Shown here: one piece after another, positions 1 to 8,732 of the stretch
Layout of the letters: each line of letters starts with the position of its first letter
How positions within the stretch are numbered: position 1 is the stretch's first letter
Assembly (NCBI RefSeq): GCF_001884065.1
Contig: NZ_MACH01000087.1
Location: 23,880 to 87,879, forward strand
Direction of reading: 5' to 3'
From: Bacillus proteolyticus
Lineage (GTDB): Bacteria > Bacillota > Bacilli > Bacillales > Bacillaceae_G
Length of the DNA stretch: 64,000 nucleotides
Notes under the pieces: model-generated
Database searches by the model: none
Told to the model about the DNA's origin: nothing
The model's input: the letters and a program-made list of their open reading frames with translations, nothing else
Made by a program: the position numbers and the translations under genes

Positions 1-1
1 A

Positions 2-169
2 CAAGTTAGCCCTGGTACAGCAGATATTGAAGTTTCACTTGCTGATTCAAAAAAAGTACTATTAACCATTCCTAAGTTCAACGTTGAACCAAATTCAATT
101 TACACAATTTCAATAATAGGTTATTCAACTGAGGACCCAAAGTTAGAGGCCGTTATACTTACAAATTAA
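2..169 (+). CDS. DUF4397-like protein, C-terminal end only
   Basis: Only the last 55 codons lie in the window; the frame is open from base 2 to a TAA at 167-169. The fragment begins QVSPGTADIEVSLAD and continues with a hydrophobic, beta-rich segment ending in EAVILTN. This pattern of a short exported-type beta-sandwich repeat resembles the end of DUF4397 proteins, which are common surface or secreted proteins in the Bacillus cereus group. The assignment rests on a weak visual match and no biochemical role can be given. A strong hairpin follows directly. Confidence 0.5.
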   Translation, partial: QVSPGTADIEVSLADSKKVLLTIPKFNVEPNSIYTISIIGYSTEDPKLEAVILTN

Positions 170-170
170 A

Positions 171-208
171 ACAGTCTACACCATTCGTATGGTGTAGACT
201 GTTTACTT
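171..208. terminator. Bidirectional hairpin terminator
   Basis: ACAGTCTACACCAT and ATGGTGTAGACTGT form a perfect 14-bp stem with a TCGT loop, followed by a T-rich stretch. It lies between two convergent genes and probably ends both transcripts. Confidence 0.8.
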
Positions 209-1336
209 TTGAAACTCAATTTGAAATTCTGTCCAGTCGTTATTCGAACGACACAATATGGATCCTTTATGCTTTTCTACAATTTGTTTACATACAAATA
301 GTCCAATGCCAGTTCCTAGCTTTTTAGTAGTTACAAATGGCTCAAAAATGGTTTCTACGCTTTCCGCTGGAATCATAGGCCCATTATTTTTTATAACAAT
401 GCGAATAGTGGTATCCTCTTCAAATACATCAATGACAATTTTCCGCTCTTCTTTCACCGATTCAAGAGCATCAATTGAATTCATTAAAATATTTAAAAAT
501 ACTTGTCTCACTTCACTCCGGTAGCCAATGAGTGGAATAGGATACGGCAAATTTTTTTCAATCAAAACATTTGCATTTACTAAACTTGGATACAAGAATT
601 GTATAATATCTTGAAACAAGTCATTTAGCCAAAAACGTTCAGATTCATTCCACATTTCTTTTTTCGACACAAGTAAAAATTGTGAAATCCTAAAATTCAA
701 TTGATCTAATTCATGTGAAATAATATCTAAATACGATAGATTAGGATGGTCTGTCTTCAATAACTTTACAAATCCCATAATTGAAGTTAGCGGATTACGA
801 AATTCATGGACAAAACTAGCCGACATTTGCCCTAGAATCGTAAGCCTTTCTTTATGTGTTTCGTTTATATATTGCTGTTTTTCTTCTAAATTTCTCGTTA
901 TAATTTCTGAGTATTTTAAAACGGTATAATAAATTAATTTGTCAAAACAAGTATGTATTTTGGCCATAATCGGTTTCAGTTCACGAGCGCTTACATCCAA
1001 TTCGCACATTGCTTCAAAAAGTTCATTTCTCCCCACATTTGCATTATAGACAAAATCTCCAATATTCGCATCTGCCCCTGCACGCTCAATGGCAATTTTC
1101 TCACATAATGGTTGAAGATAATTAATATCTTTATCTTCCATAACAAGTTCGATAATTAACTCTAATAAATCTTCTCCATTTTGAACTACTTCTTGTTTAA
1201 ATGGATCTTTTTCGGAAATTATCATTTTGTTTTTCCAGTTCTCTACGAATTGGTGCTTGTTGTTTTTCAAGTGCGAACAAAATACTTCTTTAATATCCTT
1301 ATCGATTGGAAAAACCTCCATTCCCTCCATTTCCAT
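203..1336 (-). CDS. Sporulation-type sensor histidine kinase
   Basis: A soluble 377-residue kinase without transmembrane segments. Residues 1-150 are a helical sensor region. The H-box (FVHEFRNPLTS, predicted phospho-histidine H177) follows, then a HATPase_c domain with an N-box (NILMNSIDALE) and a glycine box (GTGIGLFV). The overall plan matches kinases of the Bacillus cereus group that feed the Spo0F/Spo0A phosphorelay, and the N-terminal domain looks like the HisK_N sensor type described for B. anthracis BA2291; that link is from memory. No response regulator is adjacent, as expected for an orphan phosphorelay kinase. The ATG at 1336 has AAAGGG 10 bases upstream; a later ATG (codon 6) has a stronger but very close GGAGG. 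Confidence 0.75.
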   Translation of the reverse strand: MEMEGMEVFPIDKDIKEVFCSHLKNNKHQFVENWKNKMIISEKDPFKQEVVQNGEDLLELIIELVMEDKDINYLQPLCEKIAIERAGADANIGDFVYNANVGRNELFEAMCELDVSARELKPIMAKIHTCFDKLIYYTVLKYSEIITRNLEEKQQYINETHKERLTILGQMSASFVHEFRNPLTSIMGFVKLLKTDHPNLSYLDIISHELDQLNFRISQFLLVSKKEMWNESERFWLNDLFQDIIQFLYPSLVNANVLIEKNLPYPIPLIGYRSEVRQVFLNILMNSIDALESVKEERKIVIDVFEEDTTIRIVIKNNGPMIPAESVETIFEPFVTTKKLGTGIGLFVCKQIVEKHKGSILCRSNNDWTEFQIEFQK

Positions 1337-1574
1337 ACGACGAATACCCTTTATATTTTGAATATTAACACAAAAAATACATTTCGTTAATAGATTATTG
1401 TCACATTTTGTTAATTTCTGTTGATAAAATTTATTTTTCCTTTCTTATTAAATAAGTTTTATTCATATATCTCTTTTTCTTTCTCATTTTTCAATTATTT
1501 TTCTGTTCAAAACTACTTTTTTTTGCATCCTTTTTAATTCTTGCGTACAATAAGAATTGAAAGGTGTGAAAAAT

Positions 1575-1967
1575 ATGGTAAATAAAAATGTGGAAGATTA
1601 TCTCCAAGAAGGCATATATGGCCAAAAGCAAAACAAACCAGAAGAACGTAATATGTACTTAACTACATTACGTGAGCGTGTAGAAGTCGCTTTAACAATC
1701 GGTCAAGTAATGCAAAGTAATGTGTATACAGAAGTAACGGGTAGCATGCGTTCTTCTCAATCATTACAACTATTCCTAAATGGTAGCATTGCTTACCCAC
1801 ATTTATCAAAATACATTAAATTAGCAAATGAAAAAAATGTTCCTTTTACAATTGTTCAAAATAAAGGTACAGAAACACCAATCGGTTTAGTACTATCTCA
1901 TAGCACTGCTGTTGACAAAGAACAAATTTATGTAGAAGATGCTATTTTCAAACAAGAAATGAAGTAA
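1575..1967 (+). CDS. yueI: YueI family protein (DUF1694)
   Basis: A 130-residue soluble protein of the YueI family, recognised from the N-terminal pattern NKPEERNMYLTTLRERV followed by VALTIGQVM and the C-terminal FTIVQNKG segment. The biochemical function of the family is unknown. The ATG at 1575 is chosen because AAAGGTGTG lies at the right distance; an upstream in-frame TTG at 1557 has no such site. The gene is monocistronic and ends at a strong terminator. Confidence 0.85.
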   Translation: MVNKNVEDYLQEGIYGQKQNKPEERNMYLTTLRERVEVALTIGQVMQSNVYTEVTGSMRSSQSLQLFLNGSIAYPHLSKYIKLANEKNVPFTIVQNKGTETPIGLVLSHSTAVDKEQIYVEDAIFKQEMK

Positions 1968-2015
1968 AAGGTACACTTGATTAAATGAAATCGTTCCGAG
2001 AAACGTAAAACAAAC

Positions 2016-2064
2016 AATAAAAAACGAGTATGGAATCGTAAACATTTCCTGCTCGTTTTTTATT
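2016..2064. terminator. Bidirectional terminator
   Basis: AATAAAAAACGAG and CTCGTTTTTTATT form the outer stem of a long hairpin, with T-runs on both strands. It serves yueI (plus) and the aldehyde dehydrogenase gene (minus). Confidence 0.85.
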
Positions 2065-2087
2065 GCGATGTTTCAGCTCGATCTACT

Positions 2088-3512
2088 TTATTTTTTAATA
2101 CACACTAATTTCATTTCTGTCATTTCTTCTACTGCATATTTAATTCCTTCACGACCTGTGCCACTCTCTTTCACACCACCATAAGGCATATGATCAACCC
2201 TGAACGTTGGAATATCATTAATCATGACACCACCGACTTCTAATTCATCAATGGCACGCATTGCTTTACATAAATTGTTTGTAAATACACCTGCTTGTAG
2301 ACCGTAACGTGAATTATTTACTTGCTCTATAGCCCCATCAAATTCTTTAAATGTATTTACTGTCATGAGTGGACCAAATACTTCTTGGCACTGAACAGAT
2401 ACATACTCTGGAACATTTGTTAATACAGTTGGTTCAAAGATCCTTGCATCACGTTTGTTACCACCGTATACAACATTTGCTCCTGCCTTAACTGCCTCTT
2501 CTACCCATGAACTTACACGTTCTACATCTTTTTTTGAAATAAGTGCTGATACATCTGTTTCTTCATGAAGCGGGTCTCCTACTACAACGTTTTCCATTGC
2601 TTTTGTTAATTTTGTAATAAATTCACCTATTTTGCATTCATGTACAAAAACACGTTGTACAGAAATACAAACTTGTCCATTATTCACAAACGCGCCCCAT
2701 TTTATACGTTCAATTATTTCATCTGTCAATTCAACGTCTTCATCAATGATAACAGCAGCATTTGATCCTAATTCTAATGTCACTCGTTTCAATCCAGCTT
2801 TTTGCTTAATTCCAATACCTACTTTTGGACTTCCTGTAAAAGTAATACAAGCAACGTTCTCATCTTTCACTAATGCCTCACCTACTACAGGTCCAGGTCC
2901 AGAAATTATATTGAAAGCTCCCTTTGGTAAACCAGCTTCTTCAAATAATTCCACCAATGCGTATGACGAAAGTGGCGTTTGGTCGGCTGGCTTTAGCACT
3001 ATAGTATTTCCAGCCGCAATTGCCGGACCTACTTTATGTGCTACTAAATTAAGTGGAAAATTAAACGGTGTAATAGCACCAATAACTCCTATAGGTTGTC
3101 GAATTGTATACGCTATACGACCCTCTGCTCCTGGCGCCGCATCTAATGGTAACGTCTCACCATATATTCGCTTCGCTTCTTCAGCTGCAAACTTATATGT
3201 TTGAACAGTGCGATCTACTTCTCCCCGTGCAGCACGAATTGGTTTTGCTGCTTCTTTTGCGATAATGACTGCAAACTCTTCTCTTCTCTCATCCATTTTT
3301 TGTGCAACCTTTTCTAAAATAGTTGCGCGATCGTATGCAGATAATTTTTTCATTTCTTTCATTGCATTTTTAGCCGAAACTATCGCTTCTTTTACAACAT
3401 CTTCTGTACCTTGCGCGATCTCCGCTAACATTTCTTCAGAATATGGTGCATACAATGGTTTATACGTCCCTACTGATTTCCATACCCCATTTATATATAA
3501 ATGCTTTTTCAT
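2088..3512 (-). CDS. NAD(P)-dependent aldehyde dehydrogenase
   Basis: A 474-residue aldehyde dehydrogenase that oxidises an aldehyde to an acid with NAD(P)+. Visible landmarks are the cofactor and substrate loop TPFNFPLNLVAHKVGPA, the general base in LELGSNAAVII, and the nucleophile in NNGQVCISVQR. The C-terminal PYGGVKESGTGREG loop is also present. The length and motifs fit the lactaldehyde/succinate-semialdehyde/GapN-like branch of the superfamily; the substrate cannot be told. The start at 3512 (MKKHLYINGVW) is preceded by GGAAGGAGA at good spacing. Upstream codons in the same frame lack a site and family similarity. Confidence 0.88.
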   Translation of the reverse strand: MKKHLYINGVWKSVGTYKPLYAPYSEEMLAEIAQGTEDVVKEAIVSAKNAMKEMKKLSAYDRATILEKVAQKMDERREEFAVIIAKEAAKPIRAARGEVDRTVQTYKFAAEEAKRIYGETLPLDAAPGAEGRIAYTIRQPIGVIGAITPFNFPLNLVAHKVGPAIAAGNTIVLKPADQTPLSSYALVELFEEAGLPKGAFNIISGPGPVVGEALVKDENVACITFTGSPKVGIGIKQKAGLKRVTLELGSNAAVIIDEDVELTDEIIERIKWGAFVNNGQVCISVQRVFVHECKIGEFITKLTKAMENVVVGDPLHEETDVSALISKKDVERVSSWVEEAVKAGANVVYGGNKRDARIFEPTVLTNVPEYVSVQCQEVFGPLMTVNTFKEFDGAIEQVNNSRYGLQAGVFTNNLCKAMRAIDELEVGGVMINDIPTFRVDHMPYGGVKESGTGREGIKYAVEEMTEMKLVCIKK

Positions 3513-3634
3513 AGTGGTTCTCCTTCCGAATATATGTATACAATAATACATTACATTTATTTCACCTAGTGAAAGGTCTGCCTTATGTAATTGTATCATA
3601 GCCCTAACACCCCAAAAAACATTTTGCTCAAAAA

Positions 3635-3656
3635 AACTCTGCTACAAAGCAGAGTT
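3635..3656 (-). terminator. Terminator of the CNNM/CBS gene
   Basis: AACTCTGC / GCAGAGTT 8-bp stem with a TACAAA loop overlaps the stop codon of the minus-strand gene, and a run of seven T follows on the minus strand. Confidence 0.75.
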
Positions 3657-5011
3657 TACGAACTAATTTGTTCTTGGAGCGGAATTTTTTTTTCATCCCC
3701 CACAATAACAATCGATTCTGAAGGTTTCGTTACTTCCAACCTCTTAATATAGTGCCCATCTAATTCCTTCACACAAAACTTATAGTTTTCAATTTCAATG
3801 GTATCTCCTTCGGCGATCTCAATATTTTTCGTTAGTATCCAGCCGCCGATCGTATCGACATCATCGTCGTCAATAGTCAAACCTAATAATGCATTCACTT
3901 CACTAACAAGTACTTTTCCTTCTAAAATTGTTTTCGTCTCACTAACTTGTTGGATTTCCGGTTGTTCATCAGTATCGAACTCATCTTGAATATCCCCTAC
4001 AATCTCTTCTAAAATATCTTCAACGGTTACAAGACCTGATGTACCACCATATTCATCAATTAATATAGCAATATGCGTCCTTTCCCTTTGCATTTTTAAA
4101 AATAGATCATGAATTGGGATAGATTCAATTACTAGAATAATTGGCCTAATATATTGCTCCACTGTCTTTTCACTAATAACTCGATGCTTCACAAAATCTG
4201 TAAATATATCTTTAAAATTCACAAAGCCTATTACATGGTCCTTATCACCATCAACTACCGGATACCTCGTATATTTTTCATGAGACATTTTTTGTAAGGC
4301 CTCTTCGGCAGGCATTTCTTTATTTAAAATATTCATTTCTGTTCGTGGTACCATTATTTCTTTCGCAATACGATCGTCAAATTCAAATATTTTATTTACA
4401 TATTTATATTCAGATTGATTAATCTCACCGTTTTTATAACTTTCTGAAACCAACAACCGCAATTCTTCTTCTGAATGCACTTCGTCATGCTTTTTTGGTG
4501 GTTTCAATCCAAAAAATTTCGTAATTAGCCGAGCTGATCCATTTAAAAGCCAAATGAATGGGAATGCAATACGATAAAACAAAATGAGTGGCTTAACAAC
4601 AAAGAAACTCACTTGTTCTGCTTTTTGAATCGCCAATGTTTTTGGAGCTAACTCTCCTACTACCACATGAAAAAATGTGATAAACAAAAACACTAAAATT
4701 ATAGCCAGAATATCTGCGAGTTGAGTGGGGACATTCCAATTAGCAAACAACACATCAAACATGTGCTTTAGCGCAGGTTTACCAGACCACCCAATCCCAA
4801 GAGCTGTAACAGTTATTCCTAACTGACAAGCTGATAAATATTCGTCTAAGTTTGTAATGACTGTTTTGACAGATATTGCACGATTATTTCCTTCTGCAAT
4901 TAAATAGTCAATTCGTGAACTCCTCACTTTAACAATTGCAAATTCTGCTGCAACGAAAAATGCCGTTAAGGCAATTAAAACAATCACTATGCTTATACTA
5001 TATATATCCAA
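3656..5011 (-). CDS. Hemolysin C/CorC family protein (CNNM-CBS-CorC)
   Basis: A 451-residue membrane protein. Hydrophobic helices fill roughly residues 1-165 (the CNNM/DUF21 domain, starting IYSISIVIVLIALTAFFVAAEFA). A CBS pair spans about 205-330 (IMVPRTEMNIL, YPVVDG, DEYGGTSGLVT, IVGDIQDEFD). A CorC/HlyC transporter-associated domain ends the protein. Homologues are implicated in magnesium efflux and divalent cation homeostasis; the older name hemolysin is misleading. The start is a TTG at 5011 with TAAGGA upstream. That site lies inside an inverted repeat. Confidence 0.88.
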   Translation of the reverse strand: MDIYSISIVIVLIALTAFFVAAEFAIVKVRSSRIDYLIAEGNNRAISVKTVITNLDEYLSACQLGITVTALGIGWSGKPALKHMFDVLFANWNVPTQLADILAIILVFLFITFFHVVVGELAPKTLAIQKAEQVSFFVVKPLILFYRIAFPFIWLLNGSARLITKFFGLKPPKKHDEVHSEEELRLLVSESYKNGEINQSEYKYVNKIFEFDDRIAKEIMVPRTEMNILNKEMPAEEALQKMSHEKYTRYPVVDGDKDHVIGFVNFKDIFTDFVKHRVISEKTVEQYIRPIILVIESIPIHDLFLKMQRERTHIAILIDEYGGTSGLVTVEDILEEIVGDIQDEFDTDEQPEIQQVSETKTILEGKVLVSEVNALLGLTIDDDDVDTIGGWILTKNIEIAEGDTIEIENYKFCVKELDGHYIKRLEVTKPSESIVIVGDEKKIPLQEQISS

Positions 5012-5017
5012 ATACTT

Positions 5018-5051
5018 TTCCTTACTTACAGTGTAAGCAAGGAAGCCACCT
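5018..5051 (-). promoter_or_regulatory. Hairpin covering the ribosome binding site of the CNNM/CBS gene
   Basis: CCTTACTTAC (5020-5029) and GTAAGCAAGG (5033-5042) pair around a 3-base loop. On the minus strand the downstream arm holds the TAAGGA ribosome binding site of the gene starting at 5011. A second unused-looking GGAGGTGG lies just upstream. Translational control is an inference. Confidence 0.4.
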
Positions 5052-5374
5052 CCTACTTAAATTTATTCAAGTGAAGTAAGCATTCTTATACTCTAATAAA
5101 ATTCTACATTAGCAACCACCTTTTTATATATTATATGCATACATAAAAAAGATATTTATAATTATGATAATCTAATTAGCTTATTATCGTCAAACTATAA
5201 TAATCTAAATTTTTCGATGAATAAAAATAGTTTGTATAAATCGTATATGCTAAACAGCTCAATTTCGTGAAAAAACACTTTCTTTGCCGATTCCACACTT
5301 CTTTTGTCACACCTGAAGGGAACTTACTACATAACTAGAAATCATTCAACAGGATATATATAGGAGGGATTATT

Positions 5375-5860
5375 TTGGAATATAAAACACCATTTATCGC
5401 GAAGAAATTAGGTGTTAGCCCAAAGGCTGTTGTCCGGATTGCACAACAATTAAATCTTACGATAGAAAAAAATAAATATGGTCATTTTATTTTCACACAA
5501 GGTGATTTAGATCAAATGTTAGAATACCATCGTTCTCAGGCAGACCAACCTCACAACATTCAACCTACTCAAACAACATCATCAAATGATTTTGAGCAAT
5601 TAGCAGCTCAATTAAATTCAATAACGAGAAGACTAGATCGAATGGAAGAACAAATGCTAGATAAAGCAAATGATGTCGTTACATACCAACTTTTACAACA
5701 TCGCCGTGAAATGGAGGAAATGTTAGAGCGAATTCAAAAACTAGAAGCTGCCTTAAAAAAAGAAGAACCAATATATATTACTCCTGATTCAAAACCAACA
5801 TATGAAAGAGAAAAGAAACCTAAGCGCCGCAAAATGATTTTTAGTATATTTGGACTATAA
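5375..5860 (+). CDS. racA: RacA chromosome-anchoring protein
   Basis: RacA links the origin region of the chromosome to the cell pole through DivIVA during sporulation. The 161-residue protein opens with a MerR-type winged helix ([20 protein letters not shown]) to about residue 50. A Q/T-rich linker and a coiled coil follow (about 70-130, [17 protein letters not shown]). It ends in a lysine/arginine-rich tail ([13 protein letters not shown]), as in other RacA proteins. Translation starts at TTG 5375 behind TAGGAGGG. It is a single-gene unit with its own terminator. The 363-bp gap upstream, shared with the divergent CNNM gene, should hold both promoters, but I could not place them confidently. 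Confidence 0.9.
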   Translation: MEYKTPFIAKKLGVSPKAVVRIAQQLNLTIEKNKYGHFIFTQGDLDQMLEYHRSQADQPHNIQPTQTTSSNDFEQLAAQLNSITRRLDRMEEQMLDKANDVVTYQLLQHRREMEEMLERIQKLEAALKKEEPIYITPDSKPTYEREKKPKRRKMIFSIFGL

Positions 5861-5864
5861 ACTT

Positions 5865-5900
5865 GTAGACCCTTATTACAAGAATAAGGGTCTACTTTTT
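5865..5900 (+). terminator. racA terminator
   Basis: GTAGACCCTTATT / AATAAGGGTCTAC, 13-bp perfect stem with a 5-base loop, followed by TTTTT. Confidence 0.9.
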
Positions 5901-5961
5901 GTATGAAGAAAGAAGGCTGTAACATGATACCCTTCTTCATATTATACATATTCATATATTT

Positions 5962-6558
5962 TTATTTTGTTAACATAATATTTTTACTGTATTCTGCAAT
6001 AAGTGCCTGCGCATGAGCATTCCCTTGAATAATATCACGGAATTCTTTCAAAGAATACAAATGTGTAGCCCCTTTTCGAGCATGAATCCGTACTGGTACA
6101 CCTTGTAAAGTATCATGAAACTGGAATGGACTATCTATCGGCTCAATTGGAAAACCGAGTGTAAGTAAATACATATACATTCTTTTTGTAACTGCTGCAA
6201 TATACCATTCAGCTTTCGTCTCTAACGCATGCATAAATAAAATCGCTGCCAGCCTTTTGAAATGTCCTCTACCCCGAGACGTTTTCGCAATGCTTAACTT
6301 TCCTATTTCATATACATTTTTCAAATCTTTCACTAAATCATTTTTAGAAAACGGATAGAAAAACTCCGAATTTGATTGTTCAGGTACTGTATACTTAATA
6401 CATTCTACTGTACCGATATGATGTTCATCTTCTATTAATAAAAATCGTGATGGATTTAAATTACGTTCTACAAACATTAAGTTTCTTTCTTCACAAAAAT
6501 CTCCCCATAGTTGCTCGAACCAAAAATGTTCTTCCTTTGTTTGAACACGCTGGAACAT
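5962..6558 (-). CDS. GNAT-like acyltransferase
   Basis: A 198-residue soluble protein with an N-acyltransferase-like core: LLIEDEHHIGTVECIKY as the central strand pair, then EIGKLSIAKTSRGRGHFKRL, which carries an R-G-R-G-H acyl-CoA loop, and a downstream helix. The layout is close to the autoinducer-synthase/GNAT group found in Bacillus genomes. The substrate is unknown. The ATG at 6558 has AAAGGCGGG at good spacing; 16 additional upstream in-frame codons have no site. Confidence 0.65.
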   Translation of the reverse strand: MFQRVQTKEEHFWFEQLWGDFCEERNLMFVERNLNPSRFLLIEDEHHIGTVECIKYTVPEQSNSEFFYPFSKNDLVKDLKNVYEIGKLSIAKTSRGRGHFKRLAAILFMHALETKAEWYIAAVTKRMYMYLLTLGFPIEPIDSPFQFHDTLQGVPVRIHARKGATHLYSLKEFRDIIQGNAHAQALIAEYSKNIMLTK

Positions 6559-6845
6559 ATTTACCCGCCTTTCCCATCGCCGCTCTGTTTTTGATAACGC
6601 TTTCACTTACTATCATATAAGAACAAACCTTCGTATGCAACTAAAAATATTTACGTCTTATTATATTCTGCAAATTGAATTAAATTCCTATTTCACACTC
6701 TGTTCCCCCCGCACGTACCATTTCTTACTTTCTTATACAATCGTACATACAAAGAAAGTTAATTTCTCTAATGAAAGATGATTACCATTTCAAATTCGAC
6801 CCATGTTATGCTTCTTTCCTTATGGCATATAATTCTTCTTAACCG

Positions 6846-6877
6846 AAAGAAATCCTTTATAAAAAAGGATTTCTTTT
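6846..6877 (-). terminator. Terminator of the McrBC-like pair
   Basis: AAGAAATCCTT / AAGGATTTCTT stem overlaps the end of the mcrC-like gene, with a moderate T-run on the minus strand. Confidence 0.65.
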
Positions 6878-8732
6878 ACATTTTATTGCTTTTTAACCAT
6901 TTTTCAAAAATTTGAATCATTCCGTGCTTTCCCGCCAACTTCTCTTCTCCTTGCTTCGTCTTATACGGATATAATTGTAAAAACACACCACAACCAGATT
7001 CTATTTTTTTACTATGCATATGACTCCCTGGATATACACAAATCACTTCATAAATTGCCCTACGATGAAAAACTCGTTTTCCACTTTGTTCTTCTACATA
7101 TTTAATAGACCAGTATTTATACATTTGCTCCGTCGCTTTCGTATTACCAATAGGCTGAAAAATATTATACATAGGGCTATATTTCACTTCAATAATTATA
7201 GATGATTTATATACGTACTTCTCTTCTTCCTTTACAAAACAATCTAGACGTATATCTGGCTTCTTTGTGTCCTCTCCATTATAAAAATTACTTCCTTTAC
7301 TAAGTGCAATAAGGGGGTGTGTTTCAATTAGATCATTAAATGCGACGTGTACTTTTATATTATCTCTATGCAAGATAACTGTCGTTCCATCTTGTAATCC
7401 GTCTAAATAAAAATGTTCTTGTATTTGTTCACGGATAGGATTCTTATCTTCAAATCCGATTTGTTCTAATATAGAAATAACGATAAAAAAAGCGTAATAT
7501 TCATACACTAAAAACGTTGGTTTATATACGAATAATAAAGATGGGGATTGCTCCGTTTGCTGCGGTAACAATTCTAAATGATGGAGTAATTGTTGATGTG
7601 GTATAGATAAAGTGTGCGAATTAATGTTAGCTGTTTCAGAAATTCCCCTCCAAAATGGAGAATACAATAAATTTCGAAAGTATTGCACGCTTTCATGTAC
7701 GATATGAGCTAATATTTTATATTCTTGTATTTTCACAGAACTTTTACGTAAATCTGCTTCTTTTAGTAAATGTATATTTCTATATTTTTGTTTTTCTCTG
7801 TCCGTCACTGATCCATTTCGTTCAATCGTTTTCATAATTGTTTTAACAGCTTGGAATTCATCTGATTTTTTCTTTTTTTCTCCTTCTAGTATTTCAATCG
7901 TTTTACGTACAAAACTTTCTGCTTCAAGTAAATAATAATAGAATTGCATTGTTTTAAATTTAAGGAATGCATTTTCAATACTATTTTTTTGCTCCTTAAA
8001 TTTACGATTATAATATTTCGCATAAAGCTTTCTTTCTGTCATAATGGCAGTTTTTCTCGTTGTCTTCCGCTCTTTCGTTTCCCAATTAAATTCGTGTACA
8101 AATTCCGCATTCGATTCTACTTTCTTAAAAATTTGTTTTATTCTTTTCATTTTTTGTGGCAATTTTCTTAACAATACCAAATAAGAAGAATCTTCAATAT
8201 CGCTCAGTGCTGAGAAAGTTTTCTTGTAATAACCTCTATCTAAAATTAACTCGTTTAAAATTGACTTCACATAATCTTGAATCATTTCAAATTGGTCATC
8301 AAAAAAGTTTTTAGGAACAACTTGAAACGCCCCATAATAAGTTTTATCTTCTATACGCACTTCAAAATGATATAAGCCACAGCGCCACGGATAAAAAAAT
8401 TCAGTTTTTCCATGTTCATACACTAATACTCTTTGTTTTTTTTCATTTAATTCATATTGCGACTCTTTTATATTCTTTTGTCCCTCATATACTTTATTCC
8501 ATATGAATGTAATATCCATTGGATTTTGATAATGGAAATGCAATTTCAGTGGTTTTAATTCCTGTACCTTATAAATACATTGAACTAGTGCTGTAGTAGA
8601 CGTACAAAGGCGATTTAAAAGGATAAAATCGCCTTTCCCCTCAGTACCAATGATTAGCTTCAATACAAACGGTAGCGTTTCTTTCGTATCGACGATTGCT
8701 GTTTCATAACGCTCCTCATTTTGCATATCCAT
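6876..8732 (-). CDS. McrC-like nuclease subunit (DUF2357, PD-(D/E)XK)
   Basis: The 618-residue partner of the AAA+ protein encoded just upstream. The N-terminal 150 residues form a beta-rich DUF2357-like region (FFYPWRCGLYHFEVRI). A lysine/glutamate-rich helical middle follows (about 220-345). The C-terminal third carries a PD-(D/E)XK nuclease core: YEYYAFF helix, PDIRLD (D493) and IIIEVKYSP (E515, K517). In McrBC-type type IV restriction systems such a subunit cuts DNA, or in related coiled-coil variants possibly RNA, after the GTPase/ATPase partner recognises a modified or foreign target. The start overlaps the upstream gene by 17 bp, indicating translational coupling. Confidence 0.78.
   Translation of the reverse strand: MDMQNEERYETAIVDTKETLPFVLKLIIGTEGKGDFILLNRLCTSTTALVQCIYKVQELKPLKLHFHYQNPMDITFIWNKVYEGQKNIKESQYELNEKKQRVLVYEHGKTEFFYPWRCGLYHFEVRIEDKTYYGAFQVVPKNFFDDQFEMIQDYVKSILNELILDRGYYKKTFSALSDIEDSSYLVLLRKLPQKMKRIKQIFKKVESNAEFVHEFNWETKERKTTRKTAIMTERKLYAKYYNRKFKEQKNSIENAFLKFKTMQFYYYLLEAESFVRKTIEILEGEKKKKSDEFQAVKTIMKTIERNGSVTDREKQKYRNIHLLKEADLRKSSVKIQEYKILAHIVHESVQYFRNLLYSPFWRGISETANINSHTLSIPHQQLLHHLELLPQQTEQSPSLLFVYKPTFLVYEYYAFFIVISILEQIGFEDKNPIREQIQEHFYLDGLQDGTTVILHRDNIKVHVAFNDLIETHPLIALSKGSNFYNGEDTKKPDIRLDCFVKEEEKYVYKSSIIIEVKYSPMYNIFQPIGNTKATEQMYKYWSIKYVEEQSGKRVFHRRAIYEVICVYPGSHMHSKKIESGCGVFLQLYPYKTKQGEEKLAGKHGMIQIFEKWLKSNKM

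Noticed and set aside
258-524. Open frame on the plus strand inside the histidine kinase gene
   Set aside because: Antisense shadow: no ribosome binding site, no recognisable protein, covered by a complete kinase.
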